Assembly: GCA_001304015.1 (NCBI GenBank)
Contig: LJUY01000022.1
Coordinates: forward strand, 1 to 36,995
Direction of reading: 5' to 3'
Source of the DNA: a candidate division Zixibacteria bacterium SM23_81
GTDB taxonomy: Bacteria; SM23-81
Length of the DNA stretch: 36,995 nt
Part shown: piece after piece, positions 15,033 through 25,300 of the stretch
How positions within the stretch are numbered: position 1 is the stretch's first letter
Layout: each line of letters opens with the position of its first letter
The notes under the pieces: generated by a model
Seen by the model: the letters and a program-made list of their open reading frames with translations, nothing else
The model's database searches: none
What the model was told of the DNA's origin: nothing
Translations under genes and position numbers: made by a program

Positions 15033-16224
15033 AGAACTGGTGGAAAAGGTACGGGCCATTGCCCAAGAGATCGAGCCAACCTTGAAAGAGATTCGGCGGC
15101 AGATTCATCGACATCCAGAGAGGGGTTTTCAGGAGCATGAGACGGCCAAGCTGGTGCTTGCTCGGCTTAAAAGGCTGGGGATAAGGGTCCGGGATAAGGT
15201 GGGGCAGACAGGTGTGACGGGTCTGTTGGGGGGCAAGGGTGGTGGCAAAACTGTGGGGCTGCGGGCCGACATGGATGCGCTTCCCATCCAGGAGCATAGC
15301 AGAAACCCCTATAAGTCTCAGATATCTGGCATGATGCACGCCTGCGGCCACGATGCTCACGTGGCTTGTTTGCTGGGTGCCGCAGAAATATTGGCGCGTC
15401 TGGACATCGAAATTCCTGGGTCGGTAAAATTTCTCTTTCAGCCCAATGAAGAAGATGTTCCCAGCGGTGCTTTAGCCATGATAGAGGCGGGTGTTCTGGA
15501 TCGACCCCGTGTCGACGTTCTTATTGCCCTGCATGTAGATCCAGAAACGCCTTGCGGCAAGATTGGCATTAGGGCTGGCGCGATGCTGGCCGAGGCCAGA
15601 GACTTTGCTATCCGCATTCTAGGACGAGCTGGGCATGGCGCCCATCCGCACCAGGCAATCGACGCGATTGTGGCGGCAGCTCACTTCGTCACCCAACTTC
15701 AATCCATCGTGAGTCGGCGAGTCGATCCTCTCGAGGCGGCGGTGGTCTCTGTGGGAGAAATTCGAGGCGGGCATGCCGATAACATCGTCGCGGATCAGGT
15801 GGAGTTGAAAGGGACGGTGAGATGCCTGAATTCCCGTCTGGGAGATGAGCTCGTCCGTGCGCTGGAAGCGGTCCTTCAGGGCGTTACCTCGGCAGCCGGC
15901 GCTCAGGGCCAGATACAGTGGACACAGGGGTGTACGGCGTTGGTCAACGATCCCAAGGTGACCAAAGCAATCCACCGGGCGGCTACACAGCTTTACGGAT
16001 CTGATGCTCCGCATCCCCATATCCCGCAGTCTATGGGGGGCGATGACTTCGCCTACTTCCTTCAACGGGTGCCCGGAGCTATCTTCCTGTTGGGCACCAA
16101 CGATGGGTCGGAGAGAACTTCATATCCCTTGCACCATCCGCAATTTGACATCGACGAGAAAGCTTTAACGGTTGGCGCAGCCGTTATGGCTCAGACGGCC
16201 TTAAACCTCCTTTTGGAAGGCTGA
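15022..16224 (+). CDS. M20-family amidohydrolase (aminoacylase/hippurate-hydrolase type)
   Basis: The protein is 400 residues. The frame is open from 14908, but ATG 15022 gives the normal family N-terminus (ELVEKVRAIAQEIEPTLKEI). Metal and catalytic motifs of the M20D family are present: GLRADMDALP (79-88), HACGHDAHVACLLGAA (106-121; Cys108 and His110), QPNEED with the Glu pair at 143-144, ALHVDP with His171, MGGDDFAYFL (338-347) and LHHPQFDIDE with His371. The usual QPAEEG context is QPNEED here, a mild change. The substrate cannot be read from sequence; N-acyl amino acids or similar small amides are typical. It overlaps the end of nnr, so it is part of the same operon. Confidence 0.88.
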   Translation: MMNKELVEKVRAIAQEIEPTLKEIRRQIHRHPERGFQEHETAKLVLARLKRLGIRVRDKVGQTGVTGLLGGKGGGKTVGLRADMDALPIQEHSRNPYKSQISGMMHACGHDAHVACLLGAAEILARLDIEIPGSVKFLFQPNEEDVPSGALAMIEAGVLDRPRVDVLIALHVDPETPCGKIGIRAGAMLAEARDFAIRILGRAGHGAHPHQAIDAIVAAAHFVTQLQSIVSRRVDPLEAAVVSVGEIRGGHADNIVADQVELKGTVRCLNSRLGDELVRALEAVLQGVTSAAGAQGQIQWTQGCTALVNDPKVTKAIHRAATQLYGSDAPHPHIPQSMGGDDFAYFLQRVPGAIFLLGTNDGSERTSYPLHHPQFDIDEKALTVGAAVMAQTALNLLLEG

Positions 16225-16230
16225 GAGGGC

Positions 16231-17742
16231 TTGACCACGTCTCGGACCACGGGAGCATCTTTGACCAAATTCTGTCTGATTTTGGCTTTTTCCATGGTAC
16301 TTCTCTGTCTTATGGTGGATCAAGCATCGCAAGCGCTCCGATATCAACTGGAGGATTGGGTCAGCTACACCAATTTTCGGTTTGTCACCTCAATCGCCAT
16401 AGATGATCGCCACATCTATTTCGGCACCACCGGCGGAGTGTTGAGATATGATCACTGGGGAGATCGTTGGGAAACTCCGTTAACCACAAGCTCTGGGTTG
16501 CTGGATAACTACGTGCTGGATGTGGCCATCGATGAAACCTCTCATGAGATTTTTTTTAATACCCGCCGGGGTGTTTGCCACTATGATCCAGTTTTGGAGG
16601 ATTGGAGGTTGGGGGGAAGCTTTCCATCAATTCCGCCTCATTCCAATTATCAATACCCAAATCTACTTCCCGATTTTGGACTCAATTTTTACCGTGAGGA
16701 GTGGGGAGCTTATCTCACCGATTTCAACCAGCGGCGCTATCCTCTTACAGCCCATTTGGCCGATATGTGGGGCAACCTGTGGGTCGGGACGGCGGGCCTG
16801 GGAGCTGGGAAGGCTGTGTTGAGAACCGGACGGTTGAAGATGTTCAAATATGGGCCGATAGGGAAGAATGTGGCTGCCTTGGCCTTTGACAGCCAAGGCA
16901 TATGGTTGGGCGGCGTGAATATGTGGGATGATCCCACGGGTATCACCCATATGAACCGAGATCTGCAAACCTGGGACTATTTTGAGGCTCGCTTTGTCGA
17001 TGGGCTGCGTAGCGATGATATCACATCCTTCGCTGTCGGAGGCCACACAGTATGGGTGGGAACTCTGTATGGGCTCTCTTGCTACGATAAAGAAATGACA
17101 GATTGGCGAACCTTCACTTCCTTCGACGGCCTGGCCGATGACTGGATCACGGACATCGTCGTGGACGATGGGATTCTGTGGGTGGGTACTTCCTTCGGCG
17201 CCAGCATGATTGACGCACAGGGTGATAGTCTGTTGCTTGGCGAGGTGCCTTTCATTGGGCGTCAGAGGATTTACGACGTCGAAGCGGATGAGGAGTTCGT
17301 CTGGTTTGTCACAGATCATGGAGTGTATGCCCTGGATAAGATCATGAATCGGTGGGTGAAGCTTACCAGCCCAGATGGCACCATCGACGGGACAGTCACA
17401 GCCATATCTAGTTTCGAGGATGAGATCTGGTTTGGCACTCCTCTCGGCCTTACGGTCTATCAGCAAGCTGGAGAAGTGTGGAAGTGGTTTTCATCACGAC
17501 ACCAACTCTCTGTCGGAAACATACTCTGCCTCAAGGCAGGGAAAAAGGCGGTTTGGGCCGGCACCGAAGCGGGGCTTTGGAAGTACACGCGCCGGACAGG
17601 GCAGTGGAGGGTCTTCACCACAGAGGACGGCTTGTTGGACAACCTCGTTCAGGCCATCCTCCTGGATGGAGATCACATCTGGTTAGGTACTTCAGAAGGG
17701 GTGACCAGATTTTATTGGAATGACCCCATGAGGATCGATTAG
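16231..17742 (+). CDS. Exported beta-propeller protein with Reg_prop-like repeats
   Basis: The protein is about 503 residues from TTG 16231, six bp after the M20 stop. TTG 16261, with GGGAG five nt upstream, is an equally plausible start. The signal sequence is TKFCLILAFSMVLLCLMVDQASQA. The rest is a string of propeller-blade repeats of the type (I/V)W(V/L/F)GTxxGxxxYD followed by W and (T/S)xxDGLxxDxI, for example VWVGTLYGLSCYDKE, DGLADDWITDIVVDDGILWV, VWAGTEAGLWKYTRRTGQW and HIWLGTSEGVTRFYW. These match the two-component regulator propeller family, but no kinase or output domain is attached, so it is probably a stand-alone extracytoplasmic propeller. It lies between two soluble metabolic enzymes and abuts thiL with no gap. 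Confidence 0.85.
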   Translation: MTTSRTTGASLTKFCLILAFSMVLLCLMVDQASQALRYQLEDWVSYTNFRFVTSIAIDDRHIYFGTTGGVLRYDHWGDRWETPLTTSSGLLDNYVLDVAIDETSHEIFFNTRRGVCHYDPVLEDWRLGGSFPSIPPHSNYQYPNLLPDFGLNFYREEWGAYLTDFNQRRYPLTAHLADMWGNLWVGTAGLGAGKAVLRTGRLKMFKYGPIGKNVAALAFDSQGIWLGGVNMWDDPTGITHMNRDLQTWDYFEARFVDGLRSDDITSFAVGGHTVWVGTLYGLSCYDKEMTDWRTFTSFDGLADDWITDIVVDDGILWVGTSFGASMIDAQGDSLLLGEVPFIGRQRIYDVEADEEFVWFVTDHGVYALDKIMNRWVKLTSPDGTIDGTVTAISSFEDEIWFGTPLGLTVYQQAGEVWKWFSSRHQLSVGNILCLKAGKKAVWAGTEAGLWKYTRRTGQWRVFTTEDGLLDNLVQAILLDGDHIWLGTSEGVTRFYWNDPMRID

Positions 17743-18771
17743 ATGAAGTTGGGACAGATTGGTGAGTTCGGCCTCATAGACCGGCTGAAAGAGAGGGTAT
17801 TCCGACCAGACAAAAAGGTGGTGACCGGGATCGGTGACGACGCCGCTGCCTTTCGGGTCTCATCTCGAGAGCTCCTACTTGTGACCACAGATGTCCTGGT
17901 GGAGCGGGTCCATTTTGACCGTCGCATCCACAGCTTTTGGCAGATTGGTTGGCGGGCTATGGTGGCCAATGTCAGCGATATTGCCGCCATGGGTGGACTT
18001 CCACGGTATGCGCTGGTGTCCATATGCCTTCCAGAGACGATGAGCGTTGAGGCGGTAGAGCAGCTCTATGAGGGGATGCAAATAGCAGCCGATGAATATC
18101 ATCTCCAGATCATAGGAGGGGACACTGTCTCCTCGCTTAGAGATATGGCGGTGTCTATCGTTTTATGCGGACAGGTAGAGGAAAAAAGTTTGGTGACCAG
18201 AGGAGGCGCCCAGGCCGGAGATCTCATCTGCGTCACCGGAGAATTGGGTGGATCTCAGGCGGGCCTGGCCATGTTGCAGTTGATGAGTTCAAAACGCAAG
18301 GGAGACGTTTTGCCACTGCCTGTGGAGAAATGGTCTGCAGTTCGGGACCGCCACCTTCAGCCAAGAGCGAGGCTTCGAGAAGCAAGATTGTTGGCCAAGG
18401 GAGGGGTCGTGAACGCCATGATCGATGTCAGTGACGGTCTTGCCGGAGAAGTGGGACACATAGCCGAGGAGAGCTCCGTGGGGGCGGAGATAAAGGAAGC
18501 GCAGATTCCCATCGGGTCGGAAACTAGACGGATTGCGCGCCATCTGGGAGTTCCAGTTCTGGATTTGGCCCTCTGTGGCGGCGAGGACTTCGAGCTGGTT
18601 TTCACCATCCCCGCTGCCGATGCCCATCGCACAGCCGAGCAAATTATAGGAGAAACGGGAACCGCCGTCTCCATCATCGGTAAAGTCCTTCCCGCTGAAG
18701 ACGGGGTCGTTCTCGTTTCCCCTCGAGGAAAGCGAAGACCGATGTTAACGGAAGGATATCGTCATTTTTGA
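17743..18771 (+). CDS. thiL: Thiamine-monophosphate kinase
   Basis: The protein is 342 residues. It phosphorylates thiamine monophosphate to thiamine diphosphate. Family motifs are present: GEFGLIDRL at the N-terminus, VTGIGDDAAAF (27-37) with the metal-binding Asp pair, LLVTTDVLVERVHF (45-58), AMVANVSDIAAMGG (72-85), IIGGDTVSS (123-131) and MIDVSDGLAGE, ending with the GGEDFELVF motif. ATG 17743 directly follows the stop of the propeller gene (TAGATG), so the two are translationally coupled. No other thiamin gene is nearby. Confidence 0.95.
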   Translation: MKLGQIGEFGLIDRLKERVFRPDKKVVTGIGDDAAAFRVSSRELLLVTTDVLVERVHFDRRIHSFWQIGWRAMVANVSDIAAMGGLPRYALVSICLPETMSVEAVEQLYEGMQIAADEYHLQIIGGDTVSSLRDMAVSIVLCGQVEEKSLVTRGGAQAGDLICVTGELGGSQAGLAMLQLMSSKRKGDVLPLPVEKWSAVRDRHLQPRARLREARLLAKGGVVNAMIDVSDGLAGEVGHIAEESSVGAEIKEAQIPIGSETRRIARHLGVPVLDLALCGGEDFELVFTIPAADAHRTAEQIIGETGTAVSIIGKVLPAEDGVVLVSPRGKRRPMLTEGYRHF

Positions 18772-18801
18772 AAGGACCTTTCTTGAGGAAGGGGGTAGCC
18801 C

Positions 18802-20130
18802 ATGAGATCCGAGCATCAAAAACAGGTTTTGGATCAAATCAAAACTCAGAATGTTCGGACTGTTCGGCTCTGTTTCTCAGATATTCTCGGGAGGTTAAAG
18901 GGTTTTGCCGTCCCGGCCAATCGGATGGAAGAGGCTCTCGATGAAGGCCTGGGATTTGACGGCTCCTCCATCGAAGGCTTTTGCCGCATTTTCGAGAGTG
19001 ACCTTTTGGCCATGCCGGACGCAGCCACTTTTCGAGTTCTGCCCTGGACCACCGATGGCGAGAAAATTGGCATGATGTTCTGCGACGTCCTCACACCCGA
19101 GCGAGAGCCATACCCGGGAGATCCCCGCTACGTGCTCAAGCAGAACCTGGAAAAGGCTGCGCAGCTGGGGTATACATTCTACGTGGGGCCGGAGTTAGAG
19201 TATTTCTACTTTCAAGGTGACGCAGATCCCAAGGTCTTGGATCTCGGTGGATACTTCGACATGGCGCCGTTAGATGTCGGCACGCGCCTGCGCAAGAAGA
19301 CGGTTTTCGCCCTGGAGAGAATGGGCATCCCCGTGGAGTACAGCCATCACGAGGTGGCTCCAAGCCAACACGAGATCGACCTCGTTTTCCAGAACGCCCT
19401 GACCATGGCCGATTATGCCATGGCCTATCGCTTGGTGGTCAAAGAAGTGGCGCGGTCGGAGGGAATGTTCGCCTCCTTCATGCCCAAACCCCTATTTGGC
19501 GAGAATGGCAGCGGGATGCACGTGCACCAATCTTTATTTCAGGGTGAGCGAAACGCTTTCTTCGATGCCCAAGATGCTTATCACCTCTCCTCAGTCGCCA
19601 AGAGCTATACAGCGGGCATCTTAGCGCACGCTGCGGAGGTCGTGGTCGTCACCAACCAATGGGTCAACTCTTATAAGCGTTTAGTGCCCGGATACGAAGC
19701 GCCGGCCTATATCTCCTGGGGACAGAAAAATCGATCAGCCCTGGTGAGGGTGCCCCGATATAAGCCGGGAAAGGAGCAGGCGACCCGGGTGGAACTGCGT
19801 TGTCCCGATCCGGCATGCAATCCCTATTTAGCCTTCGCGGTGATGTTAGCCGCGGGTTTGAAAGGCATCTCCGAGAGCTACCAGCTGCCGGAACCCATCG
19901 AAGAAGACATCTATACCATGTCGCCCGATGAAAGAGCAAACAGGGGAATTCTGTCTCTTCCGGATAACCTCTATGCCGGCATTTTGGAGGCTGAGAAGAG
20001 CGAATTGCTGCGGCAGGCTTTGGGGGAGGATATCTTTCATAAGTTCATCGCTAATAAAAAGGTGGAGTGGGATGAGTACAGAGCGCAGGTTACCGACGCC
20101 GAGATCAAAAAGTACCTTCCTATCCTATAA
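18802..20130 (+). CDS. glnA: Glutamine synthetase, type I
   Basis: The protein is 442 residues. It makes glutamine from glutamate, ammonia and ATP. GS-I motifs are present: GFDGSSIEGF (51-60), GPELEYFYF, HHEVAPSQHEID, GSGMHVHQSL, NSYKRLVPGYEAP, NRSALVRVP and ELRCPDPACNPYLAFA. Its length is that of the short GSI-alpha group. The NLYDLPPEE adenylylation site of GSI-beta is absent (the region reads NLYAGILEAEKSELL), so it is probably not controlled by adenylylation. ATG 18802 has a GGGGG-rich Shine-Dalgarno. It is the last gene of the 12.2-20.1 kb run, and no clear terminator follows. Confidence 0.95.
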   Translation: MRSEHQKQVLDQIKTQNVRTVRLCFSDILGRLKGFAVPANRMEEALDEGLGFDGSSIEGFCRIFESDLLAMPDAATFRVLPWTTDGEKIGMMFCDVLTPEREPYPGDPRYVLKQNLEKAAQLGYTFYVGPELEYFYFQGDADPKVLDLGGYFDMAPLDVGTRLRKKTVFALERMGIPVEYSHHEVAPSQHEIDLVFQNALTMADYAMAYRLVVKEVARSEGMFASFMPKPLFGENGSGMHVHQSLFQGERNAFFDAQDAYHLSSVAKSYTAGILAHAAEVVVVTNQWVNSYKRLVPGYEAPAYISWGQKNRSALVRVPRYKPGKEQATRVELRCPDPACNPYLAFAVMLAAGLKGISESYQLPEPIEEDIYTMSPDERANRGILSLPDNLYAGILEAEKSELLRQALGEDIFHKFIANKKVEWDEYRAQVTDAEIKKYLPIL

Positions 20131-20139
20131 ATTGGAGAC

Positions 20140-20168
20140 TTGACAGGTTCGGCCCAGTTTGTTACACT
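20140..20168 (+). promoter_or_regulatory. Sigma-70-type promoter for the secreted protein at 20262
   Basis: TTGACA (20140-20145), a 17-nt spacer and TACACT (20163-20168). The transcript would start near 20175, with a leader of about 87 nt. Confidence 0.6.
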
Positions 20169-20261
20169 TAATGAGGAAGTATGCACAACTCTTGAGCAAT
20201 CTCATGGCATAGGTTATTGTTGACCATGCTCCTTTCGGAACACGCAAAATAGGGGACTAAG

Positions 20262-21989
20262 ATGTTCGGCAGATGGATGTATATTATCGTTTTTCCTTTG
20301 CTCTTGATCTGGTTTTTCTCTAGCCTGGCTGGTGGCGAAAATTCTGGCCATCTGGGCTTTTCTAAAATGAGCCTGGAAGACAGAACTCTTTACTTTCGGA
20401 AGATTGGAGATAACCGGCTCCTGGATTTGGTTGTCGGTAACCAGCTCGTGAGCGAAAATGTTGCTCAGTTCCTTTTCATATGGGCTGACTATTATGCAGA
20501 GAAGCCCTTTGTGCTCAATTCAATCGCGTTGCATCTCCATTTGGATGCCCACATCGTCGATGGAAGCGCCGCCTCCAAAATCGACGTCGATATCATGCGA
20601 AATGGGAGCATCATATCTACAACGAACATTTATGAACTGCCCCCAGGTCATATAGGCGATCGCCAATTGGACCTCTTCACTAATGAGGACATCTATCCCA
20701 CCGTTACCTTCAACCGGGGAGATGAGTTGGGATTCTATTTTCGCCGCACGGACAATTTGAACCCCTGTGATTTTCGTTATAACGGCGCAGCCGATAGAGA
20801 TGATTCCCATCTAACCATAGAATTTGAAAAGCCGAATTTTGCCCTGATTGAGTCTATTCCAATCGCATTTGACCTTACTCTGGAGGAGGGAGAGATCCTC
20901 GATACGACGTTTGAGATTAACAATCTAGGCTTACAGCCCGTGCACTATGATCTGAGCCTGCCCCAAGGACAAGAAACCCTGTACCATCATGACTTAAGTG
21001 CTGCCCTGTGGTGGATTATTTCGGACCAACAGGGACAGGATTATTACAACGTCAGGTTTACGCCGGCCCAAAACTGCACTTTGAAATCAGTCCGCTTTAG
21101 GTTCTTCAGAAACGCATCTTCAGGAAACCCGGATCTCATGATCTACATATGGAATGACTCCGGGGCGTTTCCGGGTGCAAAGCTGGACTCGACGTTGATT
21201 CCCTATGATGCCATCACCTTTTTCCCGGCCTGGCATGTTGTGGAATTGACTGGTGAGGGTCTCCTCATACCAGCACACCAAGACTTTCACGTGGGGTACA
21301 CCTGCATGGGACACAACCCCGGCGATGCCCTGGCGCTCTGTTCCGACGATGGGCTACCCGTAGGAGACCACCGGCGGAGCTCGGGGCTTTATGGCGACAA
21401 CTGGAGAACGGTTTACGAAGAACATGATATAGACGCCAACTTTCAGATTCAAGCGGAGGTGAGATATGGGGACCCACCCGATTGGATTTCCATCGGACCC
21501 CATTCAGACTCTCTCGGTCCCGCTGGCAACGAACAGATCCCGCTGCAGCTGGATGCCACTGGCCTGAGCGGGGGGGTTTACAAGACAAGCGTGGTGGTCA
21601 AGAACGATTCTCCAGACCGCCTGGTCACCATACCTATTACACTGCGAGTGGGCTTGACTCCTGTCGAAGAGCATGTTCCGGATATGCTCCCCCTCCGCTC
21701 CTCGCTGTCTGCCAATTATCCGAACCCCTTCAATGACGGGACCCGCATCGTCTATCAAGTGGGATCATCTGGCACTGGTCATAAAACCCAAGCCGTGCGT
21801 CTGATGGTGTATAACCCTGTGGGTCAGTTGGTGCGAAAGCTAGTCGATCGGCCGCAGGATCCAGGCTCGTACACCGTGAGGTGGGACGGTCGGAACAAAG
21901 CAGGCGTGGAGGTGGCCAGCGGGGTGTACCTCTGCCGGCTTGAGGTGGGGGATTTCCATCAAGTCCGGAAGATGCTATTGATCAGGTAA
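20262..21989 (+). CDS. Secreted multidomain protein with FlgD-Ig-like C-terminal domain
   Basis: The protein is 575 residues; ATG follows AGGGGA. The signal peptide is about 1-25 (YIIVFPLLLIWFFSSLAGG). Two beta-rich lectin- or adhesin-like regions follow (about 40-200 and 240-400; the second has YYNVRFTPAQNCTLKSVRFR and DLMIYIWNDS). Next comes an Ig-like stretch with IPITLRVG. Residues 481-575 are the FlgD-Ig / type-9-like sorting domain (NYPNPFNDGTRIVYQ, VYNPVGQLVRKL, GVYLCRLEVGD, RKMLLIR), close to the tail of the protein at 2974-4695. I do not recognise a catalytic motif. It is probably a surface or secreted binding protein, transcribed alone from the promoter at 20140. Confidence 0.75.
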   Translation: MFGRWMYIIVFPLLLIWFFSSLAGGENSGHLGFSKMSLEDRTLYFRKIGDNRLLDLVVGNQLVSENVAQFLFIWADYYAEKPFVLNSIALHLHLDAHIVDGSAASKIDVDIMRNGSIISTTNIYELPPGHIGDRQLDLFTNEDIYPTVTFNRGDELGFYFRRTDNLNPCDFRYNGAADRDDSHLTIEFEKPNFALIESIPIAFDLTLEEGEILDTTFEINNLGLQPVHYDLSLPQGQETLYHHDLSAALWWIISDQQGQDYYNVRFTPAQNCTLKSVRFRFFRNASSGNPDLMIYIWNDSGAFPGAKLDSTLIPYDAITFFPAWHVVELTGEGLLIPAHQDFHVGYTCMGHNPGDALALCSDDGLPVGDHRRSSGLYGDNWRTVYEEHDIDANFQIQAEVRYGDPPDWISIGPHSDSLGPAGNEQIPLQLDATGLSGGVYKTSVVVKNDSPDRLVTIPITLRVGLTPVEEHVPDMLPLRSSLSANYPNPFNDGTRIVYQVGSSGTGHKTQAVRLMVYNPVGQLVRKLVDRPQDPGSYTVRWDGRNKAGVEVASGVYLCRLEVGDFHQVRKMLLIR

Positions 21990-22345
21990 TAGGGGTATTA
22001 ATCCCGATTTTTGTGTGGAGGATGCCACAAAAAGATTCAATATTTCAAGCGATATCTTGCAGTGTCTGCAAGGAAGATTGGAAATTATCCTTCTAGCATC
22101 AAGGAATCGTTCCTACATGTAACAGGATCATTGGCACATTTTTCTATTTGCACTGGAGGCACAGCCAGGATTCATTTGGGATTGGTGTCAGTGGGATTGA
22201 AAAGCTCTTAAGTGCTATTGACACGCTTCCCTGGCAACACGTTTATGGTCATTGAGGAAGGCACTTGAACCCTCAAGTCCTCGAGCCATGAACCGCCCTC
22301 TTTGCGCAAACGAGATGAACAAGCCTATCGGCAGGCGATGTCCTG
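21990..22345 (+). other. Non-coding gap upstream of the kinase gene
   Basis: A 66-codon plus-strand frame at 22011 has no ribosome-binding site or recognisable motif. The stretch holds two small hairpins (CTTGCA-GTGTC-TGCAAG near 22055 and AGGAA-TCG-TTCCT near 22101) and a TTGACA at 22218-22223 with no good -10 at 17-18 nt. The kinase promoter could lie here but I cannot define it. Confidence 0.4.
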
Positions 22346-25300
22346 ATGGAAAGTGAACAAATCGCCCAGTATAAAATTGAGGAGCTTATAGGACGAGGCG
22401 GAATGGGTGCCGTTTTCAAAGCCAAGGACACCCATTTGGGCCGCACGGTGGCTCTCAAGGTTCTCACAGTTCAGGATCTTCCTGAGGATGAGGTAAAAAA
22501 GAGGTTCCTCCGGGAAGCCAAGGCAGGCGCCCAGTTGAGCCATCCTGGAATTGTGACCATCTTCGAGGTGGGCGAGGATCTCGGCCACCAGTTTATCGCT
22601 ATGGAATATGTCAAAGGCCGAACCCTGCGCCAGCTCATCCAGGCCAAGCCCCCCTCCATCTTGGAGGCCATCGACATCGGCATAGCCGTTGGGCAGGCGC
22701 TGAGTGCCGCTCATGGCGGCGGCATCATTCACAGAGACATCAAGAGCGACAACGTCATGGTCACCGATGAGGGTATCGTGAAGGTTATGGACTTCGGCCT
22801 GGCCAAAATCAAGGGCACATCCATGATCACCAAAGAGGGCGAGATCATGGGCACCGCGGCCTACATGTCGCCTCAACAGGCCACCGGTGAGGTCATCGAT
22901 CATCGCACAGACATATTCTCCTTGGGAGTGGTTTTATACGAGCTACTAACCCGCCAGCGGCCCTTCACCGGCGATCAGGAGATCGTGGTGATCTTCTCTC
23001 TCCTCAACGAAGAGCCCATGGGTATCAGGGAGCTCAATGCGGAAGTGCCTGAAGCGCTGGAGCAGATCGTTTTTAAAGCCCTGCACAAAGAGCCCCAAGA
23101 TAGATATCAGCAGGTGAGCCAGATGGTGGAGGACCTGGAGAAGGTGCGGCAAGCCATTGTGGCGGGTGGAGAAGTCTCCTTGGCGGAGCTTGAACTGGTG
23201 GCTTCAGAAGAAGTGGCCGTCGCTGAGGAGCGAGAATTTCAGGCACAGCTAGTGGGCCGAGAGGGGGAGATGGCGGAATTGCAGAACCTCCTGCATCTCG
23301 CCACCCTAGGTGAAGGGCAGACGGTGCTGATCTCCGGAGAGGCCGGTATCGGCAAGACCAGGTTGGTCGGAGAATTGAGCAAACAGGCCAAGACCAGGAA
23401 GATTAGAACTCTTATCGGACACTGTCTGCATAAAATGAGGAGCTATCCTTATCAGCCTTTCGTGGAGGCCATCCAGGAGTATTTCCAGATTAAGGGGGTT
23501 GATGGCGTCCACAGGCTGGAGGTCTTTTTGGACCAGAGGGCTCCTGAGCTGAAAGCCCAGGCTTCGGTGCTGAAGATCTTTCTCAATCTGGAGGGCCAAG
23601 AACATGCCCAAGTGGTCAACCGAGAGGAGCTGCTGCAGACTATCAACAAGCTTATCGAGCGCGTGGCCATGGAGCGACCGCTGATTCTGTTCGTGGATGA
23701 TCTGCAGTGGGCCGATGCAGACACCCTGAGCCTCTTTCATTACACCTCACGGTGGATACGAAGGGCCAAGGTACTGCTGGTAGGTACCTACCGCCCGGAG
23801 GATGTGAGCCTGCCAGGGGAGGAAGAAACCAAGCTATTGCCCCAAGTACGACGCGAGATGAGCCGGGAGGGTCTGCTTCAAGAAATACCCCTGGAGAGGC
23901 TCCGGGGGGAGCATTTGGCTCCTATGGTGGACTCTCTTTTTCCCAAGGCTGAGTTCGGACAGGATTTTTACCGAACTCTTTTTGTTGAGACAGAGGGGAA
24001 TCCACTCTTCGTCCTGGAAACCTTGAAGCTGATGAAGGCCGAGGGAATTATCTTTCGGGACAACGGCACCTATTGCTTGCGACAGAGTCCGGAGTGCCGG
24101 ACCATCCCCTCAAAGGTGCAAGACGTCATTAAACGAAGGCTCCAGCGACTCGATGACGAGGAGCGAGAGGTTCTGGAGATGGCCTCGGTGGAGGGGGAGA
24201 TCTTCAACTCAGCCACCGTCGCCGATTGTCTGAACCTTAATAAAGTTGTACTTCTTAAGATGTTGCAGCGCCTTGAGCGGGAGCATCACGTGATTCACAC
24301 GGTGGAGCGACGCTATCGGTTCGATCACGCCAAGATCCGGGATCTGCTCTATCAGGAAATCCTCCCTGAGCTGCGGACGGAGTATCATCTCATCGTGGGC
24401 GGTCATCTGCGAGCCCATTTTGCCGAGGACGAGCAGGTCATTCCCCAGATTGCCCACCACCTGGTGGAAGGCGGTGATTTCAAGGGTTCTTTGCCCTTTC
24501 TGATCAAAGCTGGCGAGAGGGCCAAGAGGGTTTTCGCCAATGCCGAGGCCATCGGACATTTCACCAAGGCCCTGGAAATTTTAGAACAGCTTTCATGGGA
24601 CGACACCCAAGAGAGGACCATATCCATGGTGAGTGTACAGGAAGGTTTGGGGGACATCTACGCTCTTACCGGCAGGCATCAGGAGGCGGTGGAGGCCTTC
24701 ACCAGTGCATTGGACTTGGAGGGGCTGCCCAGTGAAAGGTGTTCCTGCCTCATGCGTAAAACCAGCGGCGTCCAGGAAAGACAAGGGGCATTCGACGAAG
24801 CACTGGCCGCCCTGCAGAAAGCTGAGAAGTGTGTGGAGCCCATGGCCCAGGAGGCTCTAGGACGGCAGGAAATGGGTCGGATCTTAATCGATCGCGGGGC
24901 CGTTCACTACAAGATGGGCGAGGTGGAGAAGGCAGAGGAGGAAATCCAAAAGGGTCTGGCGCTTTTAGAGGGAACTGAAGCTCTAGGGCACCAGGCGGCG
25001 GGGTATCATTACTTGGGAGTGGTTAGCCGAAGCCAAGGGGATTATCAGCGGGCTGTTGAAATGCACCAGCGAAGTTTAGGGCTTCGCGAAAAGATCGGTG
25101 ACCGATGGGGAATCGCCCTGTCCTATAACAATCTGGGCATCGCATACAAAAACCAGGGCAAAAGAGATGAGGCCGCTGAGATGTACCAGCGCTGTTTAGA
25201 GATCTTCGAGCAGATTGGCTATAAACTTGGGGTGGCAGGTTTGTACAATAATTTGGGCAGCTTAGCCCAGGATCGCGGCAGCTACGAAAAAGCGCGAGAG

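Noticed and set aside
22011-22211. 66-codon plus-strand frame before the kinase gene
   Set aside because: No Shine-Dalgarno, no motif and no neighbours in support; treated as a chance frame.
22218-22247. TTGACA as a kinase promoter
   Set aside because: No acceptable -10 at 16-18 nt (GTTTAT or TTTATG only).
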